Source: Ceratothoa steindachneri (Eukaryota; Arthropoda; Malacostraca; Isopoda; Cymothoidae). Taken from it: 64,000 nucleotides of DNA. Under the pieces are notes generated by a model that was not told where the DNA came from, did not search any database, and worked only from the letters and a program-made list of their open reading frames with translations. Both the position numbers and the translations under genes were made by a program. The DNA lies in contig OZ018327.1 in the NCBI GenBank assembly GCA_963969495.1, positions 35,203,175-35,267,174 of the forward strand. The letters run 5' to 3'. Below are positions 1 through 11,105 of the stretch, piece after piece. Every line of letters starts with the position of its first letter. Position 1 is the stretch's first letter.

Positions 1-1515
1 CAACATATTCGTACATATGTCAATCGCGGACATGGCCCCACACCTTACCTGTCAAAAACAATTTGCGAAGAACAAATTACTATAATGGGTAAGCGAGTTC
101 TTAGTGTCATCAAGGATGAGATTGCCAAGTCACGATACTTTTCATTTTCTGTGTATTCTACTCCAGCTATTACACATTCTGACCAGTTAACCATCATTCT
201 GTGCTATGTAATTATGGTGGATTGCCAGCCAATGGAGCGTTTTCTGACTTTCATACCAATCTTCAGCCACACAGGACAGAATCTAGCTGTCATTGCTTCA
301 ATACTTACGGGATCAGGAAATCAACTTTGAAAATTGCAGTGGTCAGACTTACGAAAATGCTAGTAATATGTCTGGTAAATATACTGGCATGCAGCAAATC
401 TTGAAAAACAGGAACAATCTAGTGGATTATTTTCCTTGAGCAGACCATTCTCTATATTTAATTGGGCAGTCAGCTGTGGATTGTTGCGTTGAAAGAGTTT
501 ATTTTTTAAATTCCTTGGAAGCTTGTTTTCATTCCTTGTTGCATCAACACATCGTTGGCATATCTTGTTAAGCCACGTTAAAAATAACCTTGAATGACAA
601 GTTCTAAAACACTTATCGGATACGCGGTGGTCTGTTCGGTATGATGCCACAAAAGCAGTTTTAATGCGGTGCCATCAGTTTCAAAGTGCTCTGCAGGAGA
701 GGTCGGCACAATAAATAAAACAGGTTCACTGGTCAACTGCATGGACATCATTGACTTAGCCTTAATGTGATAACTATGGAATTACATTTTGCAGCGTTTT
801 AACTGCTGTAGTAAATTTCTGCAAGGCTCGACCATCAAATTAACACCCGCTATTGGTTTGCTGAAGAGCTTGAATAAATTCTTAGATGAATGCCGAGAGA
901 AGTTTGAGTATTATGAACAAAAGGCAACTAAACGCAGTGGCTGCAGCACATACAAATTTGAACGTCGGCGAGTGCTTAAACGTAAGAAGAATGTTAATGA
1001 TGGGGATGCTACAAATGTACTGGAAGGGATGTTTGGCCAGGAAAAGTTTAAAGTTAACACTTTTTATGTCATCATCGACCAACTTAAGAGTGCAATGTCT
1101 AAAAATAATTGAGGCATATTTTACAGTACTACAGAGGTTTAGTGTTTTGACTCAGTATGACTCTTTGTCTGATGAAGATATCGATGCTGTTATTACAAGA
1201 CTCGTCGTTGTTTATCAGAATGACCTTTGTTCAGATTTCCCTGCTAAATCTCATTAATTCATATGCTGGTATGGAGAGCAGATACGCGATGACGATAAAA
1301 TAGCATCAACTGGAAGTACACATAAAATGTTTACAATGTTTCACACTACTGGTGTCTCTTATGCTTTTCCAAACACGGAACTAGCACAAATTGTTCAGGG
1401 AAACGTTCTTTTTCTCATCTGAAATGAATTAAAGACGTGAAACGATCAACGGTGGAAAAACATCGACTTGGAATGATAGCAATTCTGTCCATTGAAAGTG
1501 ATTTTCTGCGTAAAA
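1..1515 (+). pseudogene. decayed hAT/ZMYM1-type transposase, 5' end outside window
   Basis: The reading frame is open from base 1 to a stop at 328-330 and continues in other frames. Recognisable blocks appear in family order. They are a YLSKTICEE segment (about 46-72), KSRYFSFSVYSTP and a HTGQ segment (127-280), and a degenerate ASNMSGKYTGMQQ block (360-400). A PCAAHSL-like piece follows near 440, then DTRWSVRYDATKAVLM (about 618-665). LLKSLNKFLDECREKF lies at 857-905, YDSLSDEDID at 1158-1187, and a C-terminal ERSFS-LK-IK / RLGMIAILSIESD block at 1405-1500, which is the hAT dimerisation region. Several frameshifts and stops separate the blocks, so no functional protein is expected. The order matches DUF4371/ZMYM1-like transposase-derived proteins. 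No intron signals are needed to explain the frame changes. Family assignment is by motif reading only. Confidence 0.85.
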
Positions 1516-2336
1516 TTTACACAAAAAAACTAATTCATTTGCAGTTGCAAAATTGCTCAAAGTTGTGATGTAATTTATGTAAAAGGTATTTGATATAGTG
1601 TAATCAATTAATGTTCAAATGATTTGTTAAGAGTAGTAAGAGCATTTTTTTTAATTTGAGTAATAATTTTACGAGAGGTCATAACATAAAATTGTACAAA
1701 CGCCTCTGACGAACTAATGTTCGTAAGTGATTTTGGTCCAACCGGTCAATTTTAAATTTTTGTCAGCATCTTGTATAAATGCTGACTCACTAGTTACTTT
1801 TAAAACAAATTTTGACCAGTTTGATTTTCTTTTCTGTAAAAGAATTATGTTCGATGAGTAATCATGTTCTGATTTTTATTGTTTGTCTATTTTTCTTTTA
1901 TATTTCTAAGTATCATATCACATATAATGTACATGGCAATGACCAACCGGCATACGATACAAGATACGCAAAATTAAAGGATAAGTGCACACGTCTGCAT
2001 ACGCCTTTATACAAGTAGAATTGTAATAGTGTATTTTTCATTGAATAAAGTATTTATTTGTTTTTAAATACATACAAATAAATGTTAAGATGTGAAAGCA
2101 AATGGTATTAATGGAAGGTGTGAGTGAATATTTTGTACGTGCATTTTCAGGCCACTTTTCAAAGTGTGCCTTAGGGGCGGAAGAGTCTAATCCGGCACTG
2201 TTCCTTTTAATTCAGCCCATAACATCAAATCACCTCATCTTAAATCGCATCAGAACATCAAATCACTTCATCTTATTATACATCATCCCTAACATTTTAG
2301 CAGTAGTATATTGTGTCAGGATAAGAACTTAAATTG
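1516..2336. other. AT-rich stretch without recognisable gene
   Basis: Short open frames here are low-complexity or lysine- and isoleucine-rich and match no family I recognise. An AATAAA signal near 2043 could be the remains of the hAT element's 3' region, but no terminal inverted repeat was found to set its right boundary. Confidence 0.5.
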
Positions 2337-2580
2337 TGTGGTCAGTCCTCCCAAGGTTAGCCCAGGAATTATTCTGTTTTGGCAATAACATCATAACTAT
2401 TAAGCCGATTCTAACGAAACTTTGAAACTCTTATGTTGTTTTACATTCTCTTTCGAATGATATAACAGCCAAAGTCCTCCTGAGGTTAGTCCGGGAATTA
2501 TTGAAAATTTTGAAGGTAGTAAGGTCATAAATCAGAATAAGTGCGATCACGCGACTTTGATCAGCAGACCTTGCTTTTTG
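2337..2580 (+). repeat. R1 dispersed repeat, about 1.5 monomers
   Basis: The segment carries the R1 monomer: GGCAATAACATCATAACTAT, then a TTCTAACGAAA block, TATGTTGTTTTACATTCTC, TCGAATGATATAA and a CCTCC..AGGTTAGTCC..GGAATTA block. It ends with the common tail ATCACGCGACTTTGATCAGC. The same units occur reversed at 8640-9190 (four monomers) and forward at 20961-21500 (about three). The monomer is close to 118 bp. No coding potential is seen. The shared tail and variable number of internal monomers fit a mobile element with an internal tandem array, but its class is unknown. Confidence 0.8.
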
Positions 2581-2977
2581 TTAATTCACATTTTCCGTAA
2601 ACTTTGGGGATTCTCTTCCTACACTGTAGTTGTATTTTGTGTGGGTGGCTGTTTATCAGTGATTTTATACATATATTTATATATGCGTTGTGTATATTGT
2701 ATGCATGTATGTTGTGGCGTTTGTTTTAATTTAAGCAACAATTTGCACCTTCTGATACTTATCACAGAGGGAAAGGTAATTCGAAATGGGAAGTGAGGTC
2801 ATATTTGTCCTTCATCCGACCACTAACCACATTCGAGGATGTTTAACCTCGCCCTGCTGGATGTGAGCTGCTTCCACTCGGCTATGCCGTAGCCTGAGTG
2901 AGGACCTACATTCTATAGAAGGGTTTTGAAACACATCAGCATTGCTCGAATGACCTTGAAGAGAGACATTCAAAATG
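2581..2977. other. possible retroposon tail upstream of (ATT)n
   Basis: A moderately GC-rich block (about 2800-2960) precedes a long (ATT)n tract. Some LINE and SINE 3' ends look like this, but there is no promoter box, protein match or second copy in the window, so it stays unassigned. Confidence 0.25.
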
Positions 2978-3286
2978 CATATTATTATTATTATTTTTAT
3001 TGTTATTTATTATAATTATTTTTTATTAATATTATTATTATTATTATTTTATTATTATTGTTATTTATTATAATTTTTATTATTAGTATGATTATATTTT
3101 TCATTATTATTATTATTACTATTATTTTATTATTATTATACTTTTATTATTATTATTATTATTATTATTACTTTTTATTATTATTATTATTACTATTATT
3201 TTATTATTATTATTATACTTTTATTATTATTACTTTTTATTATTATTATTAATACTATTTTATTATAATTATTATTTCTAGCCCAT
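2978..3286. repeat. (ATT)n microsatellite
   Basis: About 300 bp of imperfect ATT/TTA triplets with TTTT and TAT interruptions. The 64-residue open frame inside it is only the triplet repeat read as Ile/Tyr/Leu. Confidence 0.95.
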
Positions 3287-3452
3287 ACTTGACCTAATAA
3301 AAGAAGAAGACCATTAAGGCGTCCAAAGCGCCCAAGGAACTAAGCTGATAATAATAAACACTGATAATTCCACCCTTTCCATCGAGCGGGTCAATTAAGA
3401 AATGGAGGTGGAAGCGAAATGGCCATGAAACCGGGCGTCTAAAAACTTGATA

Positions 3453-4029
3453 AGGTTGTCAAGAAATTAGTGTCTTTTTTTCTATAATGGGAAGAGGAAA
3501 TGTTATTAAGTGGATCAAATGTCAACTATGATAGAGGAGTTAACATTATTGTTAACGGTCTACCAACGCTTAACTAGCTGGAGGATAAGTGACATAAAAA
3601 TCACGCAGATTTGATGACATATAAACATCGATATGAATCTCCGCTTCTTTGATACAAGAACACCTTTTCCATTGAGATGGTGTTGCAGTGATGGCTATGG
3701 TTGCTAATTAGATGTTGGAAGTAGCGGTGTTATGGTGGATAAAGGAGAACCTCCCAACCTATGTACAATAGTATTGGAGCAGTTTACAGTATGATAGGAA
3801 TATTTAAAACTAAAATATGAATCTCCGATATGAATCTCCGCTTCTTTGATACAAGAACACCTTTTCCATTGAGATGGTGTTGCAGTGATGGCTATGGTTG
3901 CTAATTAGATGTTGGAAGTAGCGGTGTTATGGTGGATAAAGGAGAACCTCCCAACCTATGTACAATAGTATTGGAGCAGTTTACAGTATGATAGGAATAT
4001 TTAAAACTAAAATAATTTCTTGACAACCT
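3453..4029. mobile_element. segment bounded by a 17-bp perfect inverted repeat
   Basis: AGGTTGTCAAGAAATTA at 3453-3469 is the exact reverse complement of TAATTTCTTGACAACCT at 4013-4029. The enclosed 577 bp contains the 197-bp tandem duplication described separately and no coding sequence. A short non-autonomous DNA transposon (MITE) is the simplest reading. A clear target duplication at the ends is not visible, so this is tentative. Confidence 0.45.
3629..4012. repeat. 197-bp tandem duplication, two copies
   Basis: The block starting CGATATGAATCTCCGCTTC at 3629 is repeated at 3826 with essentially no visible difference over about 185 bp. The second copy ends near 4012, just inside the inverted repeat at 4013-4029. 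Near identity suggests a recent duplication or an assembly artefact. Confidence 0.9.
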
Positions 4030-4059
4030 AATAGATGCACTTCAACAGTTCAGCGCTGA

Positions 4060-5265
4060 AGACCTTATGTAAATATAATTATCCCAATGTAATTATATCA
4101 AGCGAAAAATATTTTCACCCTTTGTAATTATATCAAGCGAGAATTTTTTCACAAAATGTAATTATAACAATATAATTATATCAAGCGAAGAGAAATTTCG
4201 CCCAATATAATTATATCAAGCGAAAAATGTTTTCACCCAATATAATTATATTAAGCGAGAAAGGTTTCACCCAATGTAATTATACCAAGCGAGAAATTTT
4301 GAAGCCAATGTAATTATAGCCATATAATTATATCAAGCGAAAAACTTTTCACCCAATATAATTATATCAAGCGAGAAAGGTTTCATCCAATGTAATTATA
4401 TCAAGCGATAAAATTTCCAGCCAATGTAATTATAACAATATAATTATATCAAGCGAAAAAAATTCACCCAATATAATTATATCAAGTGAGAAATGTTTCA
4501 CCCAATGTAATTATATGAAGAGAGAAATGTTTTCACCCAATGTAATTATATCAAGATAGAATCTTTTGACCCAATGTAATGATTTCACGAAAGAAATGTT
4601 TTCAACGAAGGTAATTATATCAATATAATTATATCATGCGAGCAATATTTGCACCCAAAATAATTTTATCAAGTAAAAACTTCTCTCCCAATGTATTTAT
4701 AGCAAGTAAGAAATATTTTTCATCCAATGTAATTTTATCAAGCGAGCATCTTTTCACCCAATGTAATGATATTACGCTAGAAATGTTTTCACTCATGTAA
4801 TTGTTTCACCACAATTATATTAAACGAGAAATGTTTTCACCCAATGTAATTATATTAAGGGAGAATTTTCCCTTCATGTAATTATATCCACTGTGAAATG
4901 TTTTCATTACTTGTAATTATATCAAGCGACAAATGTTTTCAACACTGTTATTATACCAATGTAATTATATCAAACTGGAACTATTTTCATACAATATAAT
5001 TATATCAAGCGAAAATGTTTTCAACCAATGTAATAATATCAAGTGATAAATGTTTGGGGCTAATGTAATTATATCAAGTGAGAAATATTTTCCCTCAATG
5101 CAATTTTATCAAGTAAGAATTTTTTTCCCCAAATGTAATTATAACAAGCGAGCAATTTTTTCACCTACCCAATGTAATTATATAAAGCGATAATTGTTTT
5201 CACCCAATATAATAATATCAAGCGAGAAATGTCTTCGCCTAATGTAATTTTATCAAGTGAGAATC
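4060..5265. repeat. AT-rich minisatellite, about 36-bp unit
   Basis: About 30 degenerate copies of a unit built around CCCAATGTAATTATATCAAG, then CGAGAAATGTTTTCA. Units differ by substitutions and small indels, and several contain a doubled AATTATA core. The array ends where TCCAATGGAATCCATCCTGG begins. No coding potential. Confidence 0.95.
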
Positions 5266-5357
5266 TGGAATCCAATGGAATCCATCCTGGAAAATCAAGG
5301 AAATTAAGGAGTGGTGTTGGAGTACAGTGGGAGAATTAAAGCCTCTGCCCGAAATCA

Positions 5358-5745
5358 CTAATAATAATAATAATAATGATAATAATAATATTAATTTTGA
5401 TGATTATACTAATAACAAATAATTATAATAATATTAATAATATTCGTACTAAAAATAATAATTATGATGATGATACTAATAAAAACAATAATAATATTAA
5501 CGATAATACTAATAATAATATTATTACTAATTATAATACTAATATGCAGATGCACATAAGAATATAAAATCACTAACGTTAATATACATATGTACACAGT
5601 TTTACACACGATCTTGTGGACACAAACATATTTACAGATAATCCCCTACACACAAACATACATGCTCACATAGACACCCCCAAATAAACATGAATCGTAT
5701 ACACAAATATACACACATACAAAAACACACACAAGCTTCTTGGGC
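5358..5745. repeat. (AAT)n tract and CA-rich low-complexity sequence
   Basis: Imperfect AAT/GAT triplets run from about 5358 to 5545. Imperfect ACACA and CATACA-rich sequence follows to about 5740. Open frames here are Asn/Ile triplet artefacts. Confidence 0.85.
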
Positions 5746-6221
5746 TGGTTGCGTCGCACTGTTCCTAATAGGCCCCGTCGCATCATGAGTCCTTCAAAGA
5801 TAATACCGAGTGAGTTAGGCCCCGGATCTTAACCCTAAAAGATCCCCCAGGGCCTCACTTCCTTTCCCCCGAATGGAGGGAAGGGTAGTAAAAAGTGAAA
5901 AATTGTTTCCTTTTCCTTGATCTAATAGTTCTTATGACTATCACTAGGATAGCAGTATTTAATAGCGATAGTTTAATTAGTGACTTAAATGAAGGTGGAC
6001 AAACCCCAAACAGGCTACAACTTTCAAATAGGCTTCGTTTCTTATTGAAATTTGGGGTCCTTTTTGGGGGGGAAGGGGGCGTCATCCTGTATTACTTGTA
6101 AGGAGTTTTTTAAATGTGGAATTGCTTTTTTAAGTCATATAATAGTAAAAAGTAATGATTTTTTACAATTCAAAAAAACAGCAGTTCATAAATTTGCCAT
6201 TCCTCTGTAAGGACATTTAAT
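5746..6221. other. no recognisable feature
   Basis: Mixed-composition sequence with a GC-rich patch (5745-5880) and a poly-G stretch near 6065. The short opposing frames at 5855-6101 are mirror images of each other and match no family I know. Confidence 0.4.
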
Positions 6222-6239
6222 GTTTCTCTCTCTCTCCCT

Positions 6240-6271
<32 letters not shown>

Positions 6272-6282
6272 TTCTTACTCTT

Positions 6283-6340
<58 letters not shown>

Positions 6341-6342
6341 AT
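6222..6342. repeat. (TC)n followed by (TA)n
   Basis: An interrupted TC tract runs from 6222 to about 6316 and passes directly into (TA)n. The same TC-to-TA transition recurs at 36356-36490. Confidence 0.95.
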
Positions 6343-7067
6343 ATACTAATGTACACCTGAAGTAAAAAAAAAGTATAGCGGACTATTTAAGCAATAATAA
6401 TAAGTAGTAGTGATTGGTAGGTAATACGAAAGTGTACGTTTTATTTAAAGTCCCCTAAATGAAATTCTCTTTCGCTTGGAAGTCAATTGCGTAAAAGATA
6501 AGAAAGAAAACACACTCACACACCAATACACACAAAAGGTATAAACCAACGAGTGTATGCACGTAAGTGTGTGCCCAATAAAGGAACAAAACTCCCAAAG
6601 TTAAAGGTCATCTTGGCCGAGAGAGAGAATTGTCCAGGATCCTCCCGCCTCTTAAACTCGATTAGGACAAAGAAAGAAACCAAAGTTTTTGGTAATTTAT
6701 TTACATTTTTTAGGCCCTTGAGTCACCCCCCGGATCGACTTCAGGGCAAAACTGGAGTTTGGGTTATGGGGGGGGGGGGGAAATCAATATATGCTATATT
6801 CTTCGTTCTTTCTCTGAGTTCCCGGACTTTTGGAGCTCATCAGGAGGGAAGAATTGAATTAACTTGGTGAGATGAAGAAGATTTTCAGAAGTTACCTGGA
6901 TCGGGGGCCAGATACAGTCGTAATGATTAAGGAGGTGGAGTTGCACGGGGCTGAAGAGGGGAATAAATTGATTGGGCCTATCACGCTGATGACCTGAGGG
7001 GGTTTAATTATATAAAATTCTTACGAGTTTTTAATGGGAGGAGCAAATCAATTTCGCATATAAATTA
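6343..7067. other. no recognisable gene
   Basis: A 105-codon open frame at 6553-6870 runs through a poly-G tract and has no recognisable motif, so I do not call it a gene. No repeat family shared with the rest of the window was seen. Confidence 0.4.
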
Positions 7068-7190
7068 ACAGGAAAGTTAAGCACATTGGGTGTGGTTAGT
7101 CGCTGGATGGAAGACTCGATTCGGGGCGGCTGCTATACTTTGCAGATACGAGTGTTTCGGATCCCACGGTACTCAGTATGCCCTTCTGAT
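7068..7190 (+). mobile_element. 5S rRNA-derived sequence (SINE3-like or 5S pseudogene)
   Basis: AAGTTAAGCA at about 7074 is followed by TGGGTGTGGTTAGT and CTGGATGGAAGAC (about 7086-7115). These correspond in order and spacing to the 5S rRNA internal promoter: box A (AAGTTAAGCAAC), the intermediate element, and box C (TTGGATGGGTGACC). The first third of 5S is not visible. The sequence downstream, to about 7190, is unlike 5S. This suggests a 5S-headed SINE fragment rather than a working 5S gene. A lone 5S pseudogene is the alternative. Confidence 0.55.
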
Positions 7191-7289
7191 AAATAATTGA
7201 AGCTTAAATGGGTATTGATTGGTGGGGAAATCATTACCATTTATTTGTTTTTTCATCCCTAACTTTTTTTAAAGTTTGAGAATGACCAT

Positions 7290-7640
7290 GTTTTTTTTTA
7301 ATTATTTAAAAATTGAAGGAAAATGAAACTTTTTAAGAATAAATATGATTATCGAATGTTTTGTATTTGTTAAAAAACAAAAAGAATTTCAAATGATGAC
7401 GTTCAGAAAACAAGGAGAAAATTTATTAAAACTAAGTTCTTCCTAAAATAGATTTTCCATTTTAATCTTTAGCCCGAGGAAATATCTCTTGACCCTTAAA
7501 AACGAGTAAAGCAAAATGAAATTATTAAAGCAAATTTAGATGTAGGAAAAAAGCTCTGAGTTTTTTTTTTTTCTGTATTTCAAAAGAATTCCGATGTCCT
7601 TTTTTCTTGCATTTAGGCCTCGGAAATCAGTATCGATCTG
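7290..7640 (+). repeat. repeat shared with 33060-33620
   Basis: TAAATATGATTATCGAATG, AAAAAGAATTTCAAATGATG, AGATTTTCCATTTTAATC and GTATTTCAAAAGAATTC all recur in the same order at 33090-33550. The first two blocks also resemble the interior of the Helitron-like copies (31.9, 45.6, 52.8 and 61.3 kb). This is probably a longer or diverged member of that family. No protein match. Confidence 0.6.
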
Positions 7641-7694
7641 AAAAAGATAGACCAAGAGTAAATATTAAAATAAATAACATAAATGAAGTAGATT

Positions 7695-8185
7695 CGAGAG
7701 CGTTCGCTAGCCGAGAGGATACGGCGTTAGTTTGCAAACATCGCAGTACCAGGTTCGATCCCGGCACGAGCGGAAACAAACGTCAGCGCACGGCGAGATC
7801 TGGCTACCGACTGGTGGACGCGCTGTGCTCAGCCCTGTATTCGGGTGGGTAGATCTTACACCTCACACATTGCTAATTACGACACTGCTTTCTTTCCTCT
7901 CCCGCCTTCACAACACAACACACACACACTCTGTTCCAAGGAATCCTGCTGATAGGTATCTATATCCACATACCTCTGACGCGGAACAGGTGTCCCTGCC
8001 CCGGGGCGACGAAGGTTCCACCTGAACGCTGTTTAGTGTCAAAACATAATTACGCTTCCTGGCATCTTTCCCCAAAGAGGACCGGCCCCTGGTGCCCTCG
8101 GGCTCACCAGTGATTGTCATACTGATCTTTATGTTTATTTCTTTAACCGGCCAGGATCCTCCCTGACCAAGGCAGGATGGCGAAC
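7695..8185 (+). mobile_element. tRNA-derived SINE
   Basis: An A-box-like CTAGCCGAGAGGATACGG (about 7708-7725) is followed 30-odd bases later by a perfect B box, GGTTCGATCCC (about 7752-7762), in the geometry of an RNA polymerase III tRNA promoter. A non-tRNA body of about 400 bp follows. It ends before the (TC)n tract at 8204. Unlike the surroundings it is GC-rich. Frames of 81-97 codons cross it, but they have no family signature and I do not call them genes. The 3' boundary is uncertain. Confidence 0.6.
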
Positions 8186-8639
8186 TACTACTACTTTTAG
8201 ATTCTCTCTCTCTCTCTCTCTTCTCTCTTTCTCTCTATCTCTCTCTCGGGTCGTCCTTTGCGCCTCTCTCAAATTTCCCACTATTATTTTTGGCTCCTTT
8301 TCAGACGCATCAAGAAAAATGGCGTTAAACGTTTCTATAAAAAATATCGAAATAAAGCTCTGTTACATGTAACGTAGTACAGTCACGAAATTCGTAATAC
8401 CGAGAAAAAGACGTTCTTTTTCTAGGCTCGATTATTTATAACGATGGAAACAGGATATTTCTGAAACCTAGTCTCGCTTTTTAACTAAAAAACCTTCCCA
8501 AAGAAGCGTCTTTTTCTCTGCTCTCTTTAATCACGATGAATCGTATTAATTACATAAATTCAATAACAAAAAATCAAATTTTGCACCGAAATGAAGATTG
8601 GAAGGAAAATATTTAATTAAATATTTCAAGTAATTCCTG
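8186..8639. other. (TC)n tract and unassigned sequence
   Basis: A (TC)n tract occupies about 8204-8246. The rest is AT-rich with no shared repeat or protein motif. Confidence 0.5.
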
Positions 8640-9190
8640 TTATGTTTCTTAAAAACAAGATCAACAGACCTAAGTCGCGTGCTCTCAATTATTATGACAT
8701 ATGACCTTACGACCTTCAAAACTTTCAATAATTCCCGGCCTAACCTTAGGAAGACTTTAGCAATTATATCATTCGAAAGAGAATTTAAAACAACATATGG
8801 GTTTCAAATTTCGTTAGAATAGGTTAAATAGTTACGATGTTATTGCCAAATAATCTTCCACTAACCTTAAGAGGACTTTGGCAATTATATAATTCAAAAG
8901 AGAATGAAAACAACATAAGGGTTTCAAATTTTGTTAGAATCGGCTGAATAGTTACGTTGTGATGGCCAAATAATTCCCGGACTAACATTGGGAGGACTTT
9001 GGCAATTATATCATTCGAAAGAGAAAGTAAAACAACATAAGGGTTTCAAATTTCGTTAGAATTGGCCAAATATTACGATGTTATGGCCAAATATTTTCCC
9101 GACTAACCTTGGGAGGACTTTGGCAATTATATCATTCGAAAGAGAATGAAAACAATATAAGCGTTTCAAATTAGGTCAGCATCGGCAGAG
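8640..9190 (-). repeat. R1 dispersed repeat, four monomers, reversed
   Basis: Four head-to-tail monomers of about 118 bp lie on the minus strand. Their marker words on the plus strand are GGCAATTATATCATTCGAAA, ACAACATAAGGGTTTCAAAT and ATAGTTACGATGTTATGGCC. The tail shared with the copies at 2.5 and 21.4 kb (GACCTAAGTCGCGTGCTCTC) is at about 8668-8688. The left end of the Merlin-like element (9227) lies about 35 bp beyond it. Confidence 0.85.
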
Positions 9191-9419
9191 TAACTTATAA
9201 AATCGCGTCGAAGCGACTAAAATCGGATCTTTTGAAGAATGGTACCACATGACAATTTTTAACAAATGGGGTTCCAGTTTCGGCCTTTTGAAGAATAGGA
9301 GCCCCAGTTTGGGGTCAATGAAGATTATAAATAATATAAGGTAAAATAAATAACAAGGATTAGTAGTTTATTTAATGCTTTATTAAGTAAATCATATTAA
9401 AAATTACACAAGGAAATGT

Positions 9420-10530
9420 TTTAGTAATACTTTATTACATAAATCAATTTAAACTTTTCACAAATGCTATTTCGAAATTTGAGCACAAATATAATCATAT
9501 ACATTTTTCTTATGGCGTTCTGTTACATAAATTCCTGTAAATAATTTATGTTGGTTCCAAAAGAATTCTACATGCTGAGTGTGAACATCTGTTATACAGG
9601 GTGATCAAAAACTCACTGCGCACTTTATTTATTTCACACTACTAATGGCTATTTTTAGAAATAAAATAACAAGAATCAAAGCCTCTATCTATGCTAATGG
9701 AGGTCACTTTCAACATTGTTTATAAACTTTATTCATATTCATAAGATTCTACTGGTCTGTTTTTTTTTTTCAATATTAAAACATGTTTCGGTGAATATAA
9801 ATATAAGTGCATAGTGACTTTTTGATTGCACTGTATTACATATAAACAAAATGTAACGAATGATTTACAGTTGTATATAGGTATCCTAGGTTACTGATCT
9901 TTGGACGCTCTCCATTCGTCTGGGTGCACAGTCGATTTTAATTATTGGTCAAAGAGTACCAGCATCGCGTTGTTGAAACATTTCCATGTAGTCAAGGGAT
10001 GGTCTCGTCGATGTATTTACAATTCCTTCAACCCAAATTTGGGAATAGTGAGATCTTCCTTTGTGATGTTTGGGTTTGTGCGAAAAACATGATTCCTCTA
10101 CTTGTACCGTAATACCAGGCTCAGCTAATTGAACTGGGGTCTTTTCAAAATGCCTAGTAGAAACCTCACGACAGAAAGTATATAATTCTACCATAGATTT
10201 AGTGAGTCATTTAATAACTTGATGCTCTTCTTTCACCAATTTCAATAGCTCCAACCGGTGATTTTAGATTTTTTTTTTTCTAATTGACACTGTTTGTATT
10301 TTTGACAAACCTTGTTTTGGCACTTCCAAATATGTTTATCCAAATTCAAAGCACATTTTGTCCAGTTCATCTCAATATCACAACCTGAACATTTCATTTC
10401 ACGCGTCATAAGTTCTTTATTTTTCTTCCATGAAATCCCTGGAAGTGTCTTCGATTAGTAACGCCTTAAAATGACTTTCAAATTTGCTTCGATCCATTCT
10501 TGCTTAATGGCTGCTCACTATTGAACACTT
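9420..10530 (-). pseudogene. ISXO2/Merlin-like transposase, broken
   Basis: Read on the minus strand, a zinc-ribbon-like N-terminal segment (CSGCDIEMNW..., then C-x4-C) lies at about 10400-10290. The open part at 10194-9949 has the family pattern FCREV, GITVQVEESCF, KHHKGR, QIWVEGIVNTST and YMEMFQQRDAGTL. Beyond the ORF stop, HPDEW (about 9920) and HTQHVEFFW (about 9575-9550) supply the expected second and third catalytic positions. The first acidic position reads E where DES is usual. A 237-bp element sits between these two blocks. Removing it with one TA joins the codons in frame. Stops near 10240 and 9900 make this a pseudogene. In family members the enzyme cuts and pastes the element. Confidence 0.75.
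9597..9833 (+). mobile_element. deleted Tc1/mariner-like element (237 bp) in the Merlin gene
   Basis: The left end, CAGGGTGATCAAAAACTCAC, and the right end, read in reverse as CAGTGCAATCAAAAAGTCAC, are imperfect inverted repeats of about 27 bp. TA lies directly outside both ends (9595-9596 and 9834-9835). The inside still encodes the last residues of a transposase on the plus strand (ITRIKASIYANGGHFQHCL then stop, about 9668-9730). That GGHF.H ending is typical of Tc1/mariner-type enzymes of the TACAGGGTG family. It is therefore an internally deleted copy that transposed into the Merlin transposase. Confidence 0.8.
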
Positions 10531-11105
10531 TATAATAAAAAAATCAATGTAAACTATACCAAAGTTTTTCCTACGGGTCATTCACTTTTAACGGTGTTAC
10601 TTTGAGTTTGTACGAAATCTCAGAGCTGGTGTTCTTTTTCTTAATGGAAATATCCATGAATAGAGCAGTGCCTCTACCAGGAAAGTCTACCTTTCTAACG
10701 GTGAATCATCAAGAATACTATGTGGATCCAGTGACAGGAGCAAACACCAGGCTATGAACGATCATTGGTGGAGGCCAAAACAGCAATGTAAAAAAAAAGC
10801 AGGGATGTTAGTAATGAGCTTTTCCAGTCACAACTTGATCACTTTTACTGAAGAGCACTAAGAAAAGATGCATCAGATTTGTGTGTATATCATAAATGAT
10901 ATACGAAGTGTGTATGGTAAATTAAAAGATTTTAGTTAAATCGTTTGTATCAGTTATGTGGTAAATTCAAATGTACAAAGGCTTGCTAGACCGCACGCTG
11001 GAGTAGCACCCTATTAACTACCCTTTTAACAATAAGGGTCCCATTTTTATCTGTTTGAAGAATAGCGGTCACTTGCTCATGTGGGACCGCTATTCTTCAA
11101 AAGAT

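Larger units (their letters stand above)
9227..11105 (-). mobile_element. Merlin/ISXO2-type DNA transposon, interrupted
   Basis: The outermost ATCTTTTGAAGAAT (9227-9240) and ATTCTTCAAAAGAT (11092-11105) are exact inverted repeats. The similarity continues inward as CCACATGA and AATGGG.. blocks. The TTTGAAGAATAG word occurs twice at each end. At the right end this forms a perfect 17-bp hairpin (TTTGAAGAATAGCGGTC at 11053-11069 with its complement ending at 11102). The interior encodes a decayed ISXO2-like transposase on the minus strand and hosts a smaller TA-target element at 9597-9833. The 8-9 bp target duplication expected for Merlin was not recognised at either end. Confidence 0.65.
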
